Shown here: piece by piece, positions 7,963-16,937 of the stretch | Layout: the number at the start of each line of letters is the position of its first letter | How positions within the stretch are numbered: the first letter of the stretch is position 1 | Assembly (NCBI RefSeq): GCF_021206925.1 | Contig: NZ_JAJPRF010000003.1 | Coordinates: forward strand, 124,001 to 188,000 | Length of the DNA stretch: 64,000 nucleotides | Reading direction: 5' to 3' | From: Rhodoflexus caldus | GTDB lineage: Bacteria; Bacteroidota; Bacteroidia; Cytophagales; Thermoflexibacteraceae | Made by a program: the position numbers and the translations under genes | The notes under the pieces: model-generated | Seen by the model: only the letters and a program-made list of their open reading frames with translations | Told to the model about the DNA's origin: nothing | The model's database searches: none

Positions 7963-9839
7963 AAAAACGGCTTCGCCAATACGCTAACCGCGCCGCATTC
8001 AACAAATTGCTGTTGCTGGCAACCGACCTTTTGCTGGGGGCGGTTGCCTTTGTTTTGTCTTTGCTTTTGTTTGAAGAGCAAGCCCCCGTTGCCTTAGGGC
8101 AAACCGCTGCCCTTGCCCTTGTGCTGCGACTGGCGGCATTTTTCGTTTTCAAAACCTACGCCGTCGTTATTCGCTTCATCCACCTGCGCGACATGGCAAA
8201 ACTTACTCTCGCGCTGATGCTGTCCGATGTCGCTTTGGGTGTGCTTTCCTATGCCGTTTGGGGTAAATTTTCTGTTGCCATCGGCATTGCCTACTTCACC
8301 CTGTCGCTGATGGCACTGGCGGGCTATCGGGCATTGGTGCGCTATTTCAGTTGGGGCAACGATGCCGCCGATGAACATCCGCCTGTTCGCTTGCTCATTT
8401 TCGGGGCAGGCAGCGCGGGACTCATCACCAAGCACGTGTTGGAACATGCCCCCGGGCTTTCTTACAAGGTCGTTGCCTTTTTTGACGACGACCCGATGAA
8501 AAGCGGCAAAACCATTGAAGGCGTGCGCGTGTTCAACGTAGCCGAACATTTCAAAGACATTATCCGAAAAAACGGCGTGCAAAAAGCCGTCATTGCCATT
8601 CATCACCTTTTGCCCGAACGCAGGCAACAGTTTATAGAATGGTGTTTGGAAGCGGAAGTTCCCGTGATGAAAGTGCCGCCGCTAAGCCAATGGTACGAAG
8701 GCGGATTCAACCCCGCACAGTTGGAAAACGTGCGCATAGAAGACCTTTTGGAACGCGAACCCATCCGCATGGAGTCGCCGCACGTGCGCGAAACGTTCAG
8801 CGATAAAATTGTGCTGGTTACGGGTGCTGCGGGTTCTATCGGGCGCGAACTTTGCCGCCAATTGGTACGCTGCCGCCCGCGACAATTGTTGTTGTTAGAC
8901 AAAGCCGAATCAGCCTTGCACGAGTTGCACCTGTCGCTCTTGGAAGAGGAGCATTACCCAGATGCGCTGCCCGTTTTGGCAGACGTTACCGATGCGGCAA
9001 ACATAGCGCAAATCTTTGCCCGACATCGTCCGCAAGCCGTTTTGCACGCTGCCGCCTACAAGCACGTGCCGATGATGGAAAACTACCCGCAACAGGCGGT
9101 CAAAGTCAATATTTTCGGCACAAAGCACGTGGTGGATGCTGCCGTTCGTTACGGTGCGGAAAAGTTCATTCTGGTTTCTACCGATAAAGCCGTAAACCCT
9201 ACCAACGTGATGGGCGCATCCAAGCGCATTGCCGAGCTGTACGTACAGGCATTGCACATGCAGGGCAGCGCGACCGCCTTTGCCGTTACGCGCTTCGGCA
9301 ACGTTTTGGGTTCGGACGGCTCGGTCATTCCGCGTTTCAAAAAGCAAATTCAGGCGGGCGGTCCCGTAACGGTAACCTCGCCCGACATCGTGCGCTATTT
9401 CATGACCATTCCCGAAGCGGCGCAACTCATTTTGGAAGCGGGAGCAATGGGCAGTCAGGCGGAAATTTTCCTGTTTGACATGGGGCAACCCGTGCGCATC
9501 GCCGACTTAGCCCGCAAAATGATACGGCTGGCAGGCTTACAGCCCGACAAAGACATCGCCATTCGGTTTACGGGCTTGCGACCCGGCGAGAAACTCATGG
9601 AAGAACTTTTGTTGCAACAGGAAAATACCCTGCCGACTTATCACCCCAAAATCCGCATTGCCAAAAACATCCCGCAACTTGACATGCAGGGGGTGGATTT
9701 TTCATTGCAAGAATTTCAACATAAAATTGCAGAAAATGCCGATGATGCGGAAATTGTGCGCCTGATGATGCGTTTAGTACCCGAGTTTCAAAGCACAAAT
9801 CCTAAGTTTGCAGCCGTTGGCGCACAAAAAAATTTGTAA
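7956..9839 (+). CDS. Membrane nucleotide-sugar 4,6-dehydratase (CapD/PglF/FlaA1 type)
   Basis: 627 residues. The N-terminus has about four membrane helices (residues 15-120), followed by a CoA-binding-like Rossmann segment ('LLIFGAGSAGLITKHVL', about 147-165) and a C-terminal extended SDR domain with NAD motif GAAGSIG near residue 290 and the 'STDKAVNPTNVMGASKR' region that holds the catalytic residues of this subfamily. The family converts UDP-GlcNAc to a 4-keto-6-deoxy sugar for polysaccharide or glycan synthesis at the inner membrane. The ATG overlaps the GH31 stop (ATGGTAA), indicating translational coupling. No glycosyltransferase cluster is adjacent. Confidence 0.9.
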   Translation: MVKKRLRQYANRAAFNKLLLLATDLLLGAVAFVLSLLLFEEQAPVALGQTAALALVLRLAAFFVFKTYAVVIRFIHLRDMAKLTLALMLSDVALGVLSYAVWGKFSVAIGIAYFTLSLMALAGYRALVRYFSWGNDAADEHPPVRLLIFGAGSAGLITKHVLEHAPGLSYKVVAFFDDDPMKSGKTIEGVRVFNVAEHFKDIIRKNGVQKAVIAIHHLLPERRQQFIEWCLEAEVPVMKVPPLSQWYEGGFNPAQLENVRIEDLLEREPIRMESPHVRETFSDKIVLVTGAAGSIGRELCRQLVRCRPRQLLLLDKAESALHELHLSLLEEEHYPDALPVLADVTDAANIAQIFARHRPQAVLHAAAYKHVPMMENYPQQAVKVNIFGTKHVVDAAVRYGAEKFILVSTDKAVNPTNVMGASKRIAELYVQALHMQGSATAFAVTRFGNVLGSDGSVIPRFKKQIQAGGPVTVTSPDIVRYFMTIPEAAQLILEAGAMGSQAEIFLFDMGQPVRIADLARKMIRLAGLQPDKDIAIRFTGLRPGEKLMEELLLQQENTLPTYHPKIRIAKNIPQLDMQGVDFSLQEFQHKIAENADDAEIVRLMMRLVPEFQSTNPKFAAVGAQKNL

Positions 9840-9871
9840 CAATCGGAACTTTTCTTCGTTTGGTACATATA

Positions 9872-9950
9872 AAACGGGGATGCCCGTTTCGCTGCGCGAA
9901 TGAATTGTGTTGTTTGAATATCGTAGGTACAGGGCATGCCCTGTACCTAC
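9872..9950. repeat. Intergenic element with two palindromes
   Basis: Two inverted repeats in the topA upstream region. The first is AAACGGG / CCCGTTT (9872-9889, loop GATG). The second is a perfect uninterrupted 28-bp palindrome at 9923-9950 whose left half is GTAGGTACAGGGCA. The first contains GATGCCCG and the second GGGCATGCCC, so they share a core. It could be a dispersed REP-like element, a terminator for the upstream gene or a protein-binding site; sequence alone does not decide. Confidence 0.6.
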
Positions 9951-10027
9951 TACAAACGAAAAACAAACAACGGAAAACACGACAAAAAAACATACAACCA
10001 ACCAAACCGTCAACCTTTGAATGACTG

Positions 10028-12622
10028 ATGCCGAAAAACCTTGTCATAGTAGAGTCGCCCGCCAAGGCAAAAACCATTGAGGGCTATTTGGGAAAAGAAT
10101 ACACCGTCAAGTCGAGCTACGGGCATGTTCGCGACCTGCCCAAAACCGACGATGCGATTGACATTAAAAACAACTTCACGCCGCGCTACGAAATTTCGGA
10201 AGACAAGCGCGAAATAGTTGCTCAACTCTCTAAACTCGCCAACGAATCCGATGTGATATGGTTGGCAACGGACGACGACCGCGAAGGAGAAGCCATTTCA
10301 TGGCACTTGTACGAAGCCCTGCACCTTGACCGCAAGGATACCCGACGCATTGTTTTCCGCGAAATCACCAAGTCAGCTATCCAAAAGGCGATTCAGCAGC
10401 CGCGCAACATTGATATAGACCTTGTAAATGCCCAACAGGCGCGCCGCATTTTAGACCGCTTGGTAGGTTTTGAACTGTCGCCGATTTTGTGGAAAAAAAT
10501 CAAAAGCGGGCTTTCTGCGGGGCGCGTGCAGTCGGTTGCCGTGCGGCTCATCGTAGAGCGCGAGCGCGAAATCATCCGTTTCAAACCCGAATCGGAATAC
10601 AAAATCACCGCCGTTTTCAATTTAGACAAAGGCAAAGAATTGCAAGCCGAGCTTCCTAAGCGCTTCAAAACCGAAGCGGAAGCCGAAGCGTTTTTGCAAT
10701 GCTGCATCGGGGCAACCTTTACAATTGCCAATCTGGAAAAGAAACCCGCCAAAAAATCGCCTGCGCCGCCGTTTACAACCTCTACTTTGCAGCAGGAGGC
10801 AAGCAACAAGTTGCGTTTCGGCGTATCGCAAACCATGCGATTGGCGCAAAAGCTCTACGAAGCGGGGCATATTTCCTACATGCGTACCGACTCGGTGAAC
10901 CTTTCCGACGAGGCAATGGAAGCCGCCGCCAACGCCATTAAAAAGGAGTACGGCGAAGCCTACCATCAGCCGCGCCGCTACAAAACCAAGTCGGAAAGTG
11001 CGCAGGAAGCCCACGAAGCCATCCGCCCGACCGACTTTTCGCGCAAAGTGGCAGGCGACGACCGCAACGAGCAGCGGCTCTACGAATTGATTTGGAAACG
11101 CGCCATTGCTTCGCAAATGGCAGATGCCAAGTTGGAGCGCACCACGGCAAGCATCGGCATTTCCACTACGCCCGAAATTCTGGAAGCAACGGGCGAAGTC
11201 ATCCTTTTTGACGGCTTTTTGAAGGTTTATTTGGAATTCAGCGGCGAAGAGGAAGACGAAGAGCAAAAGGGCATGTTGCCGCCGCTGCAAGTGGGGCAAG
11301 TGTTGGATTTGAAACATCTGAAAGCCACCGAGCGATTCAGCCGCCCGCCTGCACGCTATACGGAGGCAAGTTTGGTGAAAAAACTGGAAGAATTGGGCAT
11401 CGGCAGACCTTCCACCTACGCCCCGACCATCACTACGATTCAAGAGCGCGGCTACGTGGTCAAAGAGTCGCGCGAGGGCAAAGAACGCCCCTACACCGAA
11501 CTCACTTTGCAGCAAAACACCATCAGCAAAGCGCAAAAAACGGAAAATACGGGTGCGGAAAGCATGAAACTTTTCCCGACCGACCTTGCCATGCAGGTTA
11601 ATGATTTTCTGGTAGCGCATTTCCCGAACATCATTGACTACTCATTCACCGCCAAAGTAGAAGGAGAATTTGACCATATTGCCGAGGGCAAAACCCAATG
11701 GCAAAAGATGCTGGAAAGTTTTTACAAAGGCTTCCACCATCAGGTAGAGGACACGCAGAACAACGCAGACCGTGCCTCAACCGCCCGCAAAATCGGTATT
11801 GACCCGACCACCGGCAAGGAAATCATCGCCCGTTTGGGCAGATACGGCCCCTACGTGCAGTTGGGCAGCGAGGAAGACGGCACCGAAAAGCCGCAATTTG
11901 CAAGCCTTCGCAAAGGGCAGTTCATAGAAACCATTACTTTGGAAGAGGCTTTGGAACTGCTGGCAACTCCGCGCGAAGGGCGCTTGCTGGGCTACCACCC
12001 CGAAAGCGGCAAAGAAATGGTTGTGCGCGTAGGTAAATACGGCCCCTATGTACAGTTAGGCAGCGAGGAGGACGGCGTAAAGCCGCAATATGCGAGCCTG
12101 CGCAAAGGGCAATCGCCCGAAAAAATTACTTTGGAAGAGGCCTTGGAACTTTTCAAACTGCCGCGTGAGGTGGGGCAAATAGACGGCAAACCCGTAGTAG
12201 CCGCTATTGGCAGGTTCGGACCCTACGTGAGCTACGACAAGCAGTTTTTCTCATTGCCCAAAACCTTAGACCCGCTCACCGTTACGCTGGACGAAGCCAA
12301 AGAAGTGATTGAGAAAAAGCGCAAAGCCGACGCGGAAAAAGTCATTAAAGTATTCCCCGAAGATGCAAGCATTCGCATCCTAAACGGACGCTGGGGACCT
12401 TATATTGAGGCAGGCAAGCAAAATGTAAGGCTGCCCAAGGGAACAGAACCAGCCTTGCTGTCCTTTGACGAGGTAAAAGCGATAGTTGCTGCGGAAGCCC
12501 CTAAAACCGAACCGAAGGCAGGGGCAAAAACGGCAGCTAAATCAACTGCCAAAAAAACAACGGCAGCCAAAACAACAAAGTCGGCTACTGCCAAGAAAAC
12601 CACTACTACCAAGAAGAAATGA
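10028..12622 (+). CDS. topA: DNA topoisomerase I
   Basis: 864-residue type IA topoisomerase that relaxes negative supercoils. The TOPRIM domain starts 'VIVESPAKAKTI', with acidic 'DDDREGEA' near residue 80; the catalytic tyrosine is Y284 in 'HISYMRTDS'. Instead of zinc fingers, the C-terminus has four TopoI C-terminal repeats, each with a G-[RK]-[YFW]-G-P-Y signature (from about residue 600), the first two nearly identical and so a recent internal duplication. The last 45 residues are a Lys/Ala/Thr-rich basic tail. The stop overlaps the next start (ATGA). Confidence 0.95.
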   Translation: MPKNLVIVESPAKAKTIEGYLGKEYTVKSSYGHVRDLPKTDDAIDIKNNFTPRYEISEDKREIVAQLSKLANESDVIWLATDDDREGEAISWHLYEALHLDRKDTRRIVFREITKSAIQKAIQQPRNIDIDLVNAQQARRILDRLVGFELSPILWKKIKSGLSAGRVQSVAVRLIVEREREIIRFKPESEYKITAVFNLDKGKELQAELPKRFKTEAEAEAFLQCCIGATFTIANLEKKPAKKSPAPPFTTSTLQQEASNKLRFGVSQTMRLAQKLYEAGHISYMRTDSVNLSDEAMEAAANAIKKEYGEAYHQPRRYKTKSESAQEAHEAIRPTDFSRKVAGDDRNEQRLYELIWKRAIASQMADAKLERTTASIGISTTPEILEATGEVILFDGFLKVYLEFSGEEEDEEQKGMLPPLQVGQVLDLKHLKATERFSRPPARYTEASLVKKLEELGIGRPSTYAPTITTIQERGYVVKESREGKERPYTELTLQQNTISKAQKTENTGAESMKLFPTDLAMQVNDFLVAHFPNIIDYSFTAKVEGEFDHIAEGKTQWQKMLESFYKGFHHQVEDTQNNADRASTARKIGIDPTTGKEIIARLGRYGPYVQLGSEEDGTEKPQFASLRKGQFIETITLEEALELLATPREGRLLGYHPESGKEMVVRVGKYGPYVQLGSEEDGVKPQYASLRKGQSPEKITLEEALELFKLPREVGQIDGKPVVAAIGRFGPYVSYDKQFFSLPKTLDPLTVTLDEAKEVIEKKRKADAEKVIKVFPEDASIRILNGRWGPYIEAGKQNVRLPKGTEPALLSFDEVKAIVAAEAPKTEPKAGAKTAAKSTAKKTTAAKTTKSATAKKTTTTKKK

Positions 12623-13347
12623 AAACCTTTACATATCTGACGGTATTTCCGGCAATTGTTATGCTGCTGTGGGCTTGCGGAAACAGCGATGAGCAATTTG
12701 CCGCCAAAGCCCGCGAACTGTTAGGCAAGCAAGACTACGAAGGCGTGGTTCAACTGCTTGCCCCAAGGAAAGCGTCGTTAAGCGATGCCGATGCCGTGAA
12801 TATGCTGGGCTATGCCTACATGGAGTTGCGTCAAACCGATTCGGCAATGACATGTTTCAATCAGGCTATCAAGCTCAACAACCAAAACTACAAGTATTTC
12901 TACAATCGAGGCAATGCGTTTTGGCAAATGGGTATGCCCGAAGAAGCCCTCAAAGACTTTGACCGCGCGCTGGAATTAGACCAGACCGTGTATGAGTTGT
13001 ATCTGAATCGCGGGGCAATGCTGGCAGCCATGGGGCGGCACAAAGAGGCAATTGCCGATTTCAACCGTGCCGCCGACATGAACAAAAGCGACCGCAATAT
13101 TTTCTTTAATCGCGCCCAAAGTCGGTTAGCCCTGAAAGAGTTCGACAAAGCCTCCGAAGACCTGCAATATTGCACCGAAATAGCTCCCGATTTTGCTCGC
13201 GCCTACTACATGCTGGGCTTGGTGATTTACTCACAATTGCCCGCCGATGCGAAAAACGACCCCAAAGGCTGTGAGTACCTGCAAAAAGCCGTCAATTTGG
13301 GTATGCCCGAAGCGCGCGATTTACTCTACGAAAAGTGCAGTCGGTAG
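12619..13347 (+). CDS. TPR lipoprotein
   Basis: 242 residues; signal peptide with lipobox LLWAC (C20). The mature part is built of tetratricopeptide units: 'AVNMLGYAYMELRQTDSAMTCF', 'YKYFYNRGNAFWQMGMPEEAL', 'YELYLNRGAMLAAMGRHKEA' and two more. TPR lipoproteins of this kind serve as envelope scaffolds in Bacteroidota; a specific role is unknown. Overlap with topA by four bases implies coupled translation, an odd pairing of a cytoplasmic enzyme with an envelope lipoprotein. Confidence 0.85.
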   Translation: MKTFTYLTVFPAIVMLLWACGNSDEQFAAKARELLGKQDYEGVVQLLAPRKASLSDADAVNMLGYAYMELRQTDSAMTCFNQAIKLNNQNYKYFYNRGNAFWQMGMPEEALKDFDRALELDQTVYELYLNRGAMLAAMGRHKEAIADFNRAADMNKSDRNIFFNRAQSRLALKEFDKASEDLQYCTEIAPDFARAYYMLGLVIYSQLPADAKNDPKGCEYLQKAVNLGMPEARDLLYEKCSR

Positions 13348-13418
13348 ATGACAAAGGTCATCGTTGGCAGCGCCGGGTTGTTGTTATCTTGCAGCCGTTT
13401 CACAAACTAACAACAACC

Positions 13419-14081
13419 ATGAAATACTGCTGCCTTTTCATCCTTGGCATTTGCCTGCATGTGGCATGCGCTGCGCAGGATTCCCTGCAAACACCTTTGC
13501 AACGCTTTGGCGGAGGGGGATATTTCAAAATCGGTTACGGGGCAATTACGACGGAGGGGATTCCTGCCGTACTGAACAGCCGCAGCACCTTCGCCCCCGA
13601 TGTGCTCACCGTAGGCGGTGGCGGTTTTGCCTATCTGAACCGCGTAGTAATCGGCGGCAACGGATTTGGTATGACAGGCAGCCGACACGGCGATACGCTC
13701 ATTACGCACGGCGGCGGCGGCTTTGAGTTCGGTTATGACCTGCTCAATGGGGCTAACCGCCAATTGCTGGCAACCGTTATGCTGGGCGGCAGAGGTACGA
13801 CCATCAACATAACCAATCGCAACAGTGCGCCCGTGTTTACATCGGGCAGTGTCATGGCAGGAATCAACCTGCATCTGCTGCAATATGTATTTCTAACTCC
13901 CAAAGCATCGGAGGCTTCGGGGGGCATCCACGTAGGGCTGCGGCTCTGCGCGTGGACAAGTTTTGGCGGCGGCACTTGGGAGCGCGACGGCAGGAAAATA
14001 GCAGGTTCCGGCAACTATCAGCCGCAAGGTGTCATGCTTTCCGCTACGTTTGGCGGTGCAGGCTTTGGCAGCAGGCGATAG
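13419..14081 (+). CDS. Secreted glycine-rich beta protein, unknown
   Basis: 220 residues from the ATG at 13419, which opens a clear signal peptide (MKYCCLFILGICLHVACAAQ). The mature protein is rich in glycine and alternating hydrophobic residues ('VLTVGGGGFAYLNRVVIGG', 'LATVMLGGRG'), as in small outer-membrane barrels or beta-solenoids, but I cannot name a family. In this frame the open stretch overlaps the end of the TPR lipoprotein, but the start that gives a signal peptide lies 71 bp after it. It converges on the TolC-like gene with eight bases between stop codons. Confidence 0.75.
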   Translation: MKYCCLFILGICLHVACAAQDSLQTPLQRFGGGGYFKIGYGAITTEGIPAVLNSRSTFAPDVLTVGGGGFAYLNRVVIGGNGFGMTGSRHGDTLITHGGGGFEFGYDLLNGANRQLLATVMLGGRGTTINITNRNSAPVFTSGSVMAGINLHLLQYVFLTPKASEASGGIHVGLRLCAWTSFGGGTWERDGRKIAGSGNYQPQGVMLSATFGGAGFGSRR

Positions 14082-14089
14082 TTCTGCGA

Positions 14090-15523
14090 CTATTCCATGA
14101 TATCTCCTGCCGGATTGCGGCCTGCCGCCCACAGCAGTTCAGCAAACGACTTGGCGTATTTAAACTGGAAGTCCACTAATTTCTGTTCGCCTTCCAACAG
14201 CTTGGCTTCCCGACTGTTTACCAAAAACAGGGAACTTTCGCCATTGAGAAACTTAATCTGTTCGCCGTTCAGAAGAACCTGATAGTTATTTACCATCTGT
14301 TCCTGTAAGCGCAGTTGAGTGCGTAAATTTTGCAAATCGTTATATACGGCGCTGATGTCGTTCAAAATTTCGCGGTTGAGTTGCGATAACTCAAATCGGC
14401 TTTGTTTAATCTTGATATTGGTTTGTGCCAATTTTGCCCGCTCTTTGCGCAAAAACAAAGGGAAGGAAAAATCAATACCGTATTTGTAATTATTGCGGAA
14501 GAATGCGCCGGAATTGGCTTCATCAAAGAACGGCGACTGTCCTAAGAAGTTGTAGTTCAGGTTAATCACCGGTTTGAGCATTTCTATGGCAAGCCTGCGC
14601 CCTACTTCCAATTGTTTGATTTTAAAATCCAATTTGAGCAATTCGGGGTGGTTTTCACGGGCGTATTGCAGCAAAGTTTCCAATTGGTCGCTTTCGCCAA
14701 GCTCGTGCAGGTTATTTGTAGGCAGGGCATTGTCGGGCAACTCCAATGGTTGGCTGTCCTCGTCCCACAGGTGATTGGAAAGTATCAGGCGTGCATTATT
14801 CCAGAAAACGGAACTGTTGTTAAATGCTACTTCGCGCTCTTGCAGGGTGATTTTTGCCTCAACGGAGTCAATAGCGGCCAAATCGCCTTGCAGGATGCGG
14901 GCTTTCACTGCTTCGTAGCGGATTTTAGCCAAATCTACTCCTTTGCGTGCAATTTGTAATTGTTTGTGTGCAGCATACCACTGCCAGTAGTCTTTGGTTG
15001 CCTGCAATACAATTTTGTTAATGGCTTTTATCCGTTCGGCTTCCAACATGCGGTTCATGTATTGCGCCTGTTGTAAAACGGCGCGCCGTTCGTCAAACAG
15101 TAAACCCTGTGCAACGGGCAAAATAATGCCGGCATAGAGTAAACCCGAGCTTGGGGTACTTTCTTTCGGGTTCAGGTAGATGCCCGAGTTCTGCTCGAAG
15201 CCTACTTTAAAATCCGGCCCGAAGGCGGTCGGAATTTTCATTTCGGCATTCCATGTGTTGAAATAATTCTGCTTTTTGAAATCCTTAAACTCGTGGCTTG
15301 CTGCCACTTTAGGGTCAAAAAAGCCGCGTGCCAAGCGAATTTCCTGCTTGCCCATTTCCGAAAGCAAATTGGCCTGCTTCACTATCGGGTGGCCGACAGC
15401 CAATTGCCGATAGAAGTCTTTAATACCGAATATGGTCGTATCATTGCCGGCTTTGAGTTTGTCTTCGGGGTAGAAGGCAAAGAAAGCCACAATAATGGAT
15501 ACTCTTGATAAAATGCGCTTCAT
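14090..15523 (-). CDS. TolC-family outer-membrane channel protein
   Basis: 477 residues with an N-terminal signal peptide. The body is the long alpha-helical pattern of outer-membrane efflux proteins: repeated coiled-coil helices such as 'QYMNRMLEAERIKAINKIVLQATKDYWQWYAAHKQLQIARKGV' (in pieces) and a second half with 'LKLDFKIKQLEVGRRLA' and 'FELSQLNREILNDISAVYNDLQNL'. It should form the trimeric exit duct for the HlyD-like and ABC proteins encoded upstream. The gap from the HlyD-like gene is 30 bp on the same strand, so it is the last gene of a three-gene operon. Confidence 0.88.
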   Translation of the reverse strand: MKRILSRVSIIVAFFAFYPEDKLKAGNDTTIFGIKDFYRQLAVGHPIVKQANLLSEMGKQEIRLARGFFDPKVAASHEFKDFKKQNYFNTWNAEMKIPTAFGPDFKVGFEQNSGIYLNPKESTPSSGLLYAGIILPVAQGLLFDERRAVLQQAQYMNRMLEAERIKAINKIVLQATKDYWQWYAAHKQLQIARKGVDLAKIRYEAVKARILQGDLAAIDSVEAKITLQEREVAFNNSSVFWNNARLILSNHLWDEDSQPLELPDNALPTNNLHELGESDQLETLLQYARENHPELLKLDFKIKQLEVGRRLAIEMLKPVINLNYNFLGQSPFFDEANSGAFFRNNYKYGIDFSFPLFLRKERAKLAQTNIKIKQSRFELSQLNREILNDISAVYNDLQNLRTQLRLQEQMVNNYQVLLNGEQIKFLNGESSLFLVNSREAKLLEGEQKLVDFQFKYAKSFAELLWAAGRNPAGDIME

Positions 15524-15553
15524 GCTGTCATGCCTGTTTCTTGCTCACGTGAA

Positions 15554-16918
15554 TTACTTTTTCTTGTCATCGCTCTTTCCTGCTGCATCCTCAGGGGCTT
15601 CTTTCAGGCTTGGCGGGAAGCCGTTCAACTGTCGCCATATTTCATACCATACAGGCACGTCGTCAAGCATTGCCCAGCCCAATACGCCGGAACCTTGGCG
15701 CAGTTGTTTCGGCCATGGGTCATCTTTGGGGTCAGGTTTTACCAGAATGCGATACTTACCCGCTTTGCTGTCCACCGCATCTATCACGGCTATTTCGCCG
15801 CCAAAAGTACCCACGGCTACGCTCGGCCATCCTGAAAACTGAATGGCAGGCCAACCGTCAAACTCTAAGCGCACCTTTCTGCCGATTGAAAGCAGGGGCA
15901 CGTCCATGGGTTTGATGTACAGCTCCACGGCAACCTCGGGGTTGGCAGGCATGATGGTAACAACGGCTTCTTGTTCCTTGATGGTTTCACCGATACCTGC
16001 TTTGAGGGCTTTTACGACCATCCCGTCCTGAGGGGCGCGACAAACGTATTGCTCATTGCGGATTTTCATGTTGGCATACTCATTTTTGAGTTTTGCCAAA
16101 TCTGCCTGCGCATTGGCAAGCCCTGAGATGGCGTCGTTCAGGTCTGAACGGGCTTTGGATATTTTTTCCAGATACTCGGCGCGTTTAGCATTAAGCTCGA
16201 TTTGTGTATTGACAAGTTCCTGTTGCGATTGCAGGTATTTGTTTTCAGCCGATACGATTTTAGCATTGGATTCCTGCAATTTGCTGCGCCGCGATTCGAG
16301 CGTAATCAGTGCTATAAGCCCCTGTTTTTCCAGCACTTCGCCCGCTTCATATTGTCTCTTTGCAATCAGCAGGTTTACTTTTTCTGCTTCCAAGTCGGCG
16401 CTGTCAATGGATACTTTGAGCCGAGTTTGCTTGATTTTGTTGTTTTGCTGCGCCAGATTGAGGTCTAAGGCCTGCTGCAAGGCGCTAATTTGGGCTTGAT
16501 AGCTTTCTATTTTTCCTTGATAGCCCAAAATAGCTTCTTCTTTACCCTGAATCTGCTCGGCCATTCTTTTGAGCAGTTCGGGGTCAAAGTATTTTTCTTT
16601 GATTTCTTCCAGCACCAAAATGGTGTCGCCTTTTTTCACTTGCTGTCCTTCGCGCACGTGCCAAGAGCGAATACGCCCCGCAATAGCCGACTCTACTGTT
16701 TGCGGGCGGTCTTGCGGAGTTAAGGCCGTTACGTTGCCGTCTGCCATAATATTCTGCTGCCAAGGCAGAAAGAGAACAATAAAGAAGATAGTGCCGATGC
16801 CTGCCAACCAATAAGCAAGTGCTTTGGCGGCCTTTGGCATGAGTAATACATCAGAGGTGCTTAGAAATTTTTTGGCGATGTTTTCATCTATTTCCTTATT
16901 GCCTGAAATACCTAACAT
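15554..16918 (-). CDS. HlyD-family membrane fusion protein
   Basis: 454 residues. One inner-membrane helix (about 32-52), then a biotinyl-lipoyl-like half motif ('AGRIRSWHVREGQQVKKGDTILVL'), a long periplasmic coiled coil (about 130-300, Gln/Lys/Leu rich), the second lipoyl half ('CRAPQDGMVVKALKAGIGETIKEQE') and beta-barrel and C-terminal parts. It would link the inner-membrane ABC protein to the TolC-like channel. The C-terminus is unusually charged (DAAGKSDDKKK). It is 19 bp downstream of the ABC gene and 30 bp upstream of the TolC-like gene. Confidence 0.9.
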   Translation of the reverse strand: MLGISGNKEIDENIAKKFLSTSDVLLMPKAAKALAYWLAGIGTIFFIVLFLPWQQNIMADGNVTALTPQDRPQTVESAIAGRIRSWHVREGQQVKKGDTILVLEEIKEKYFDPELLKRMAEQIQGKEEAILGYQGKIESYQAQISALQQALDLNLAQQNNKIKQTRLKVSIDSADLEAEKVNLLIAKRQYEAGEVLEKQGLIALITLESRRSKLQESNAKIVSAENKYLQSQQELVNTQIELNAKRAEYLEKISKARSDLNDAISGLANAQADLAKLKNEYANMKIRNEQYVCRAPQDGMVVKALKAGIGETIKEQEAVVTIMPANPEVAVELYIKPMDVPLLSIGRKVRLEFDGWPAIQFSGWPSVAVGTFGGEIAVIDAVDSKAGKYRILVKPDPKDDPWPKQLRQGSGVLGWAMLDDVPVWYEIWRQLNGFPPSLKEAPEDAAGKSDDKKK

Positions 16919-16937
16919 AACAATTAGATTTTTTGGT

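Noticed and set aside
10622-11620. 332-codon open frame antisense to topA
   Set aside because: Lies wholly inside the topA coding frame; composition is Cys/Arg/Phe rich, as expected for a shadow frame in a codon-biased gene, and no promoter or family motif supports it.
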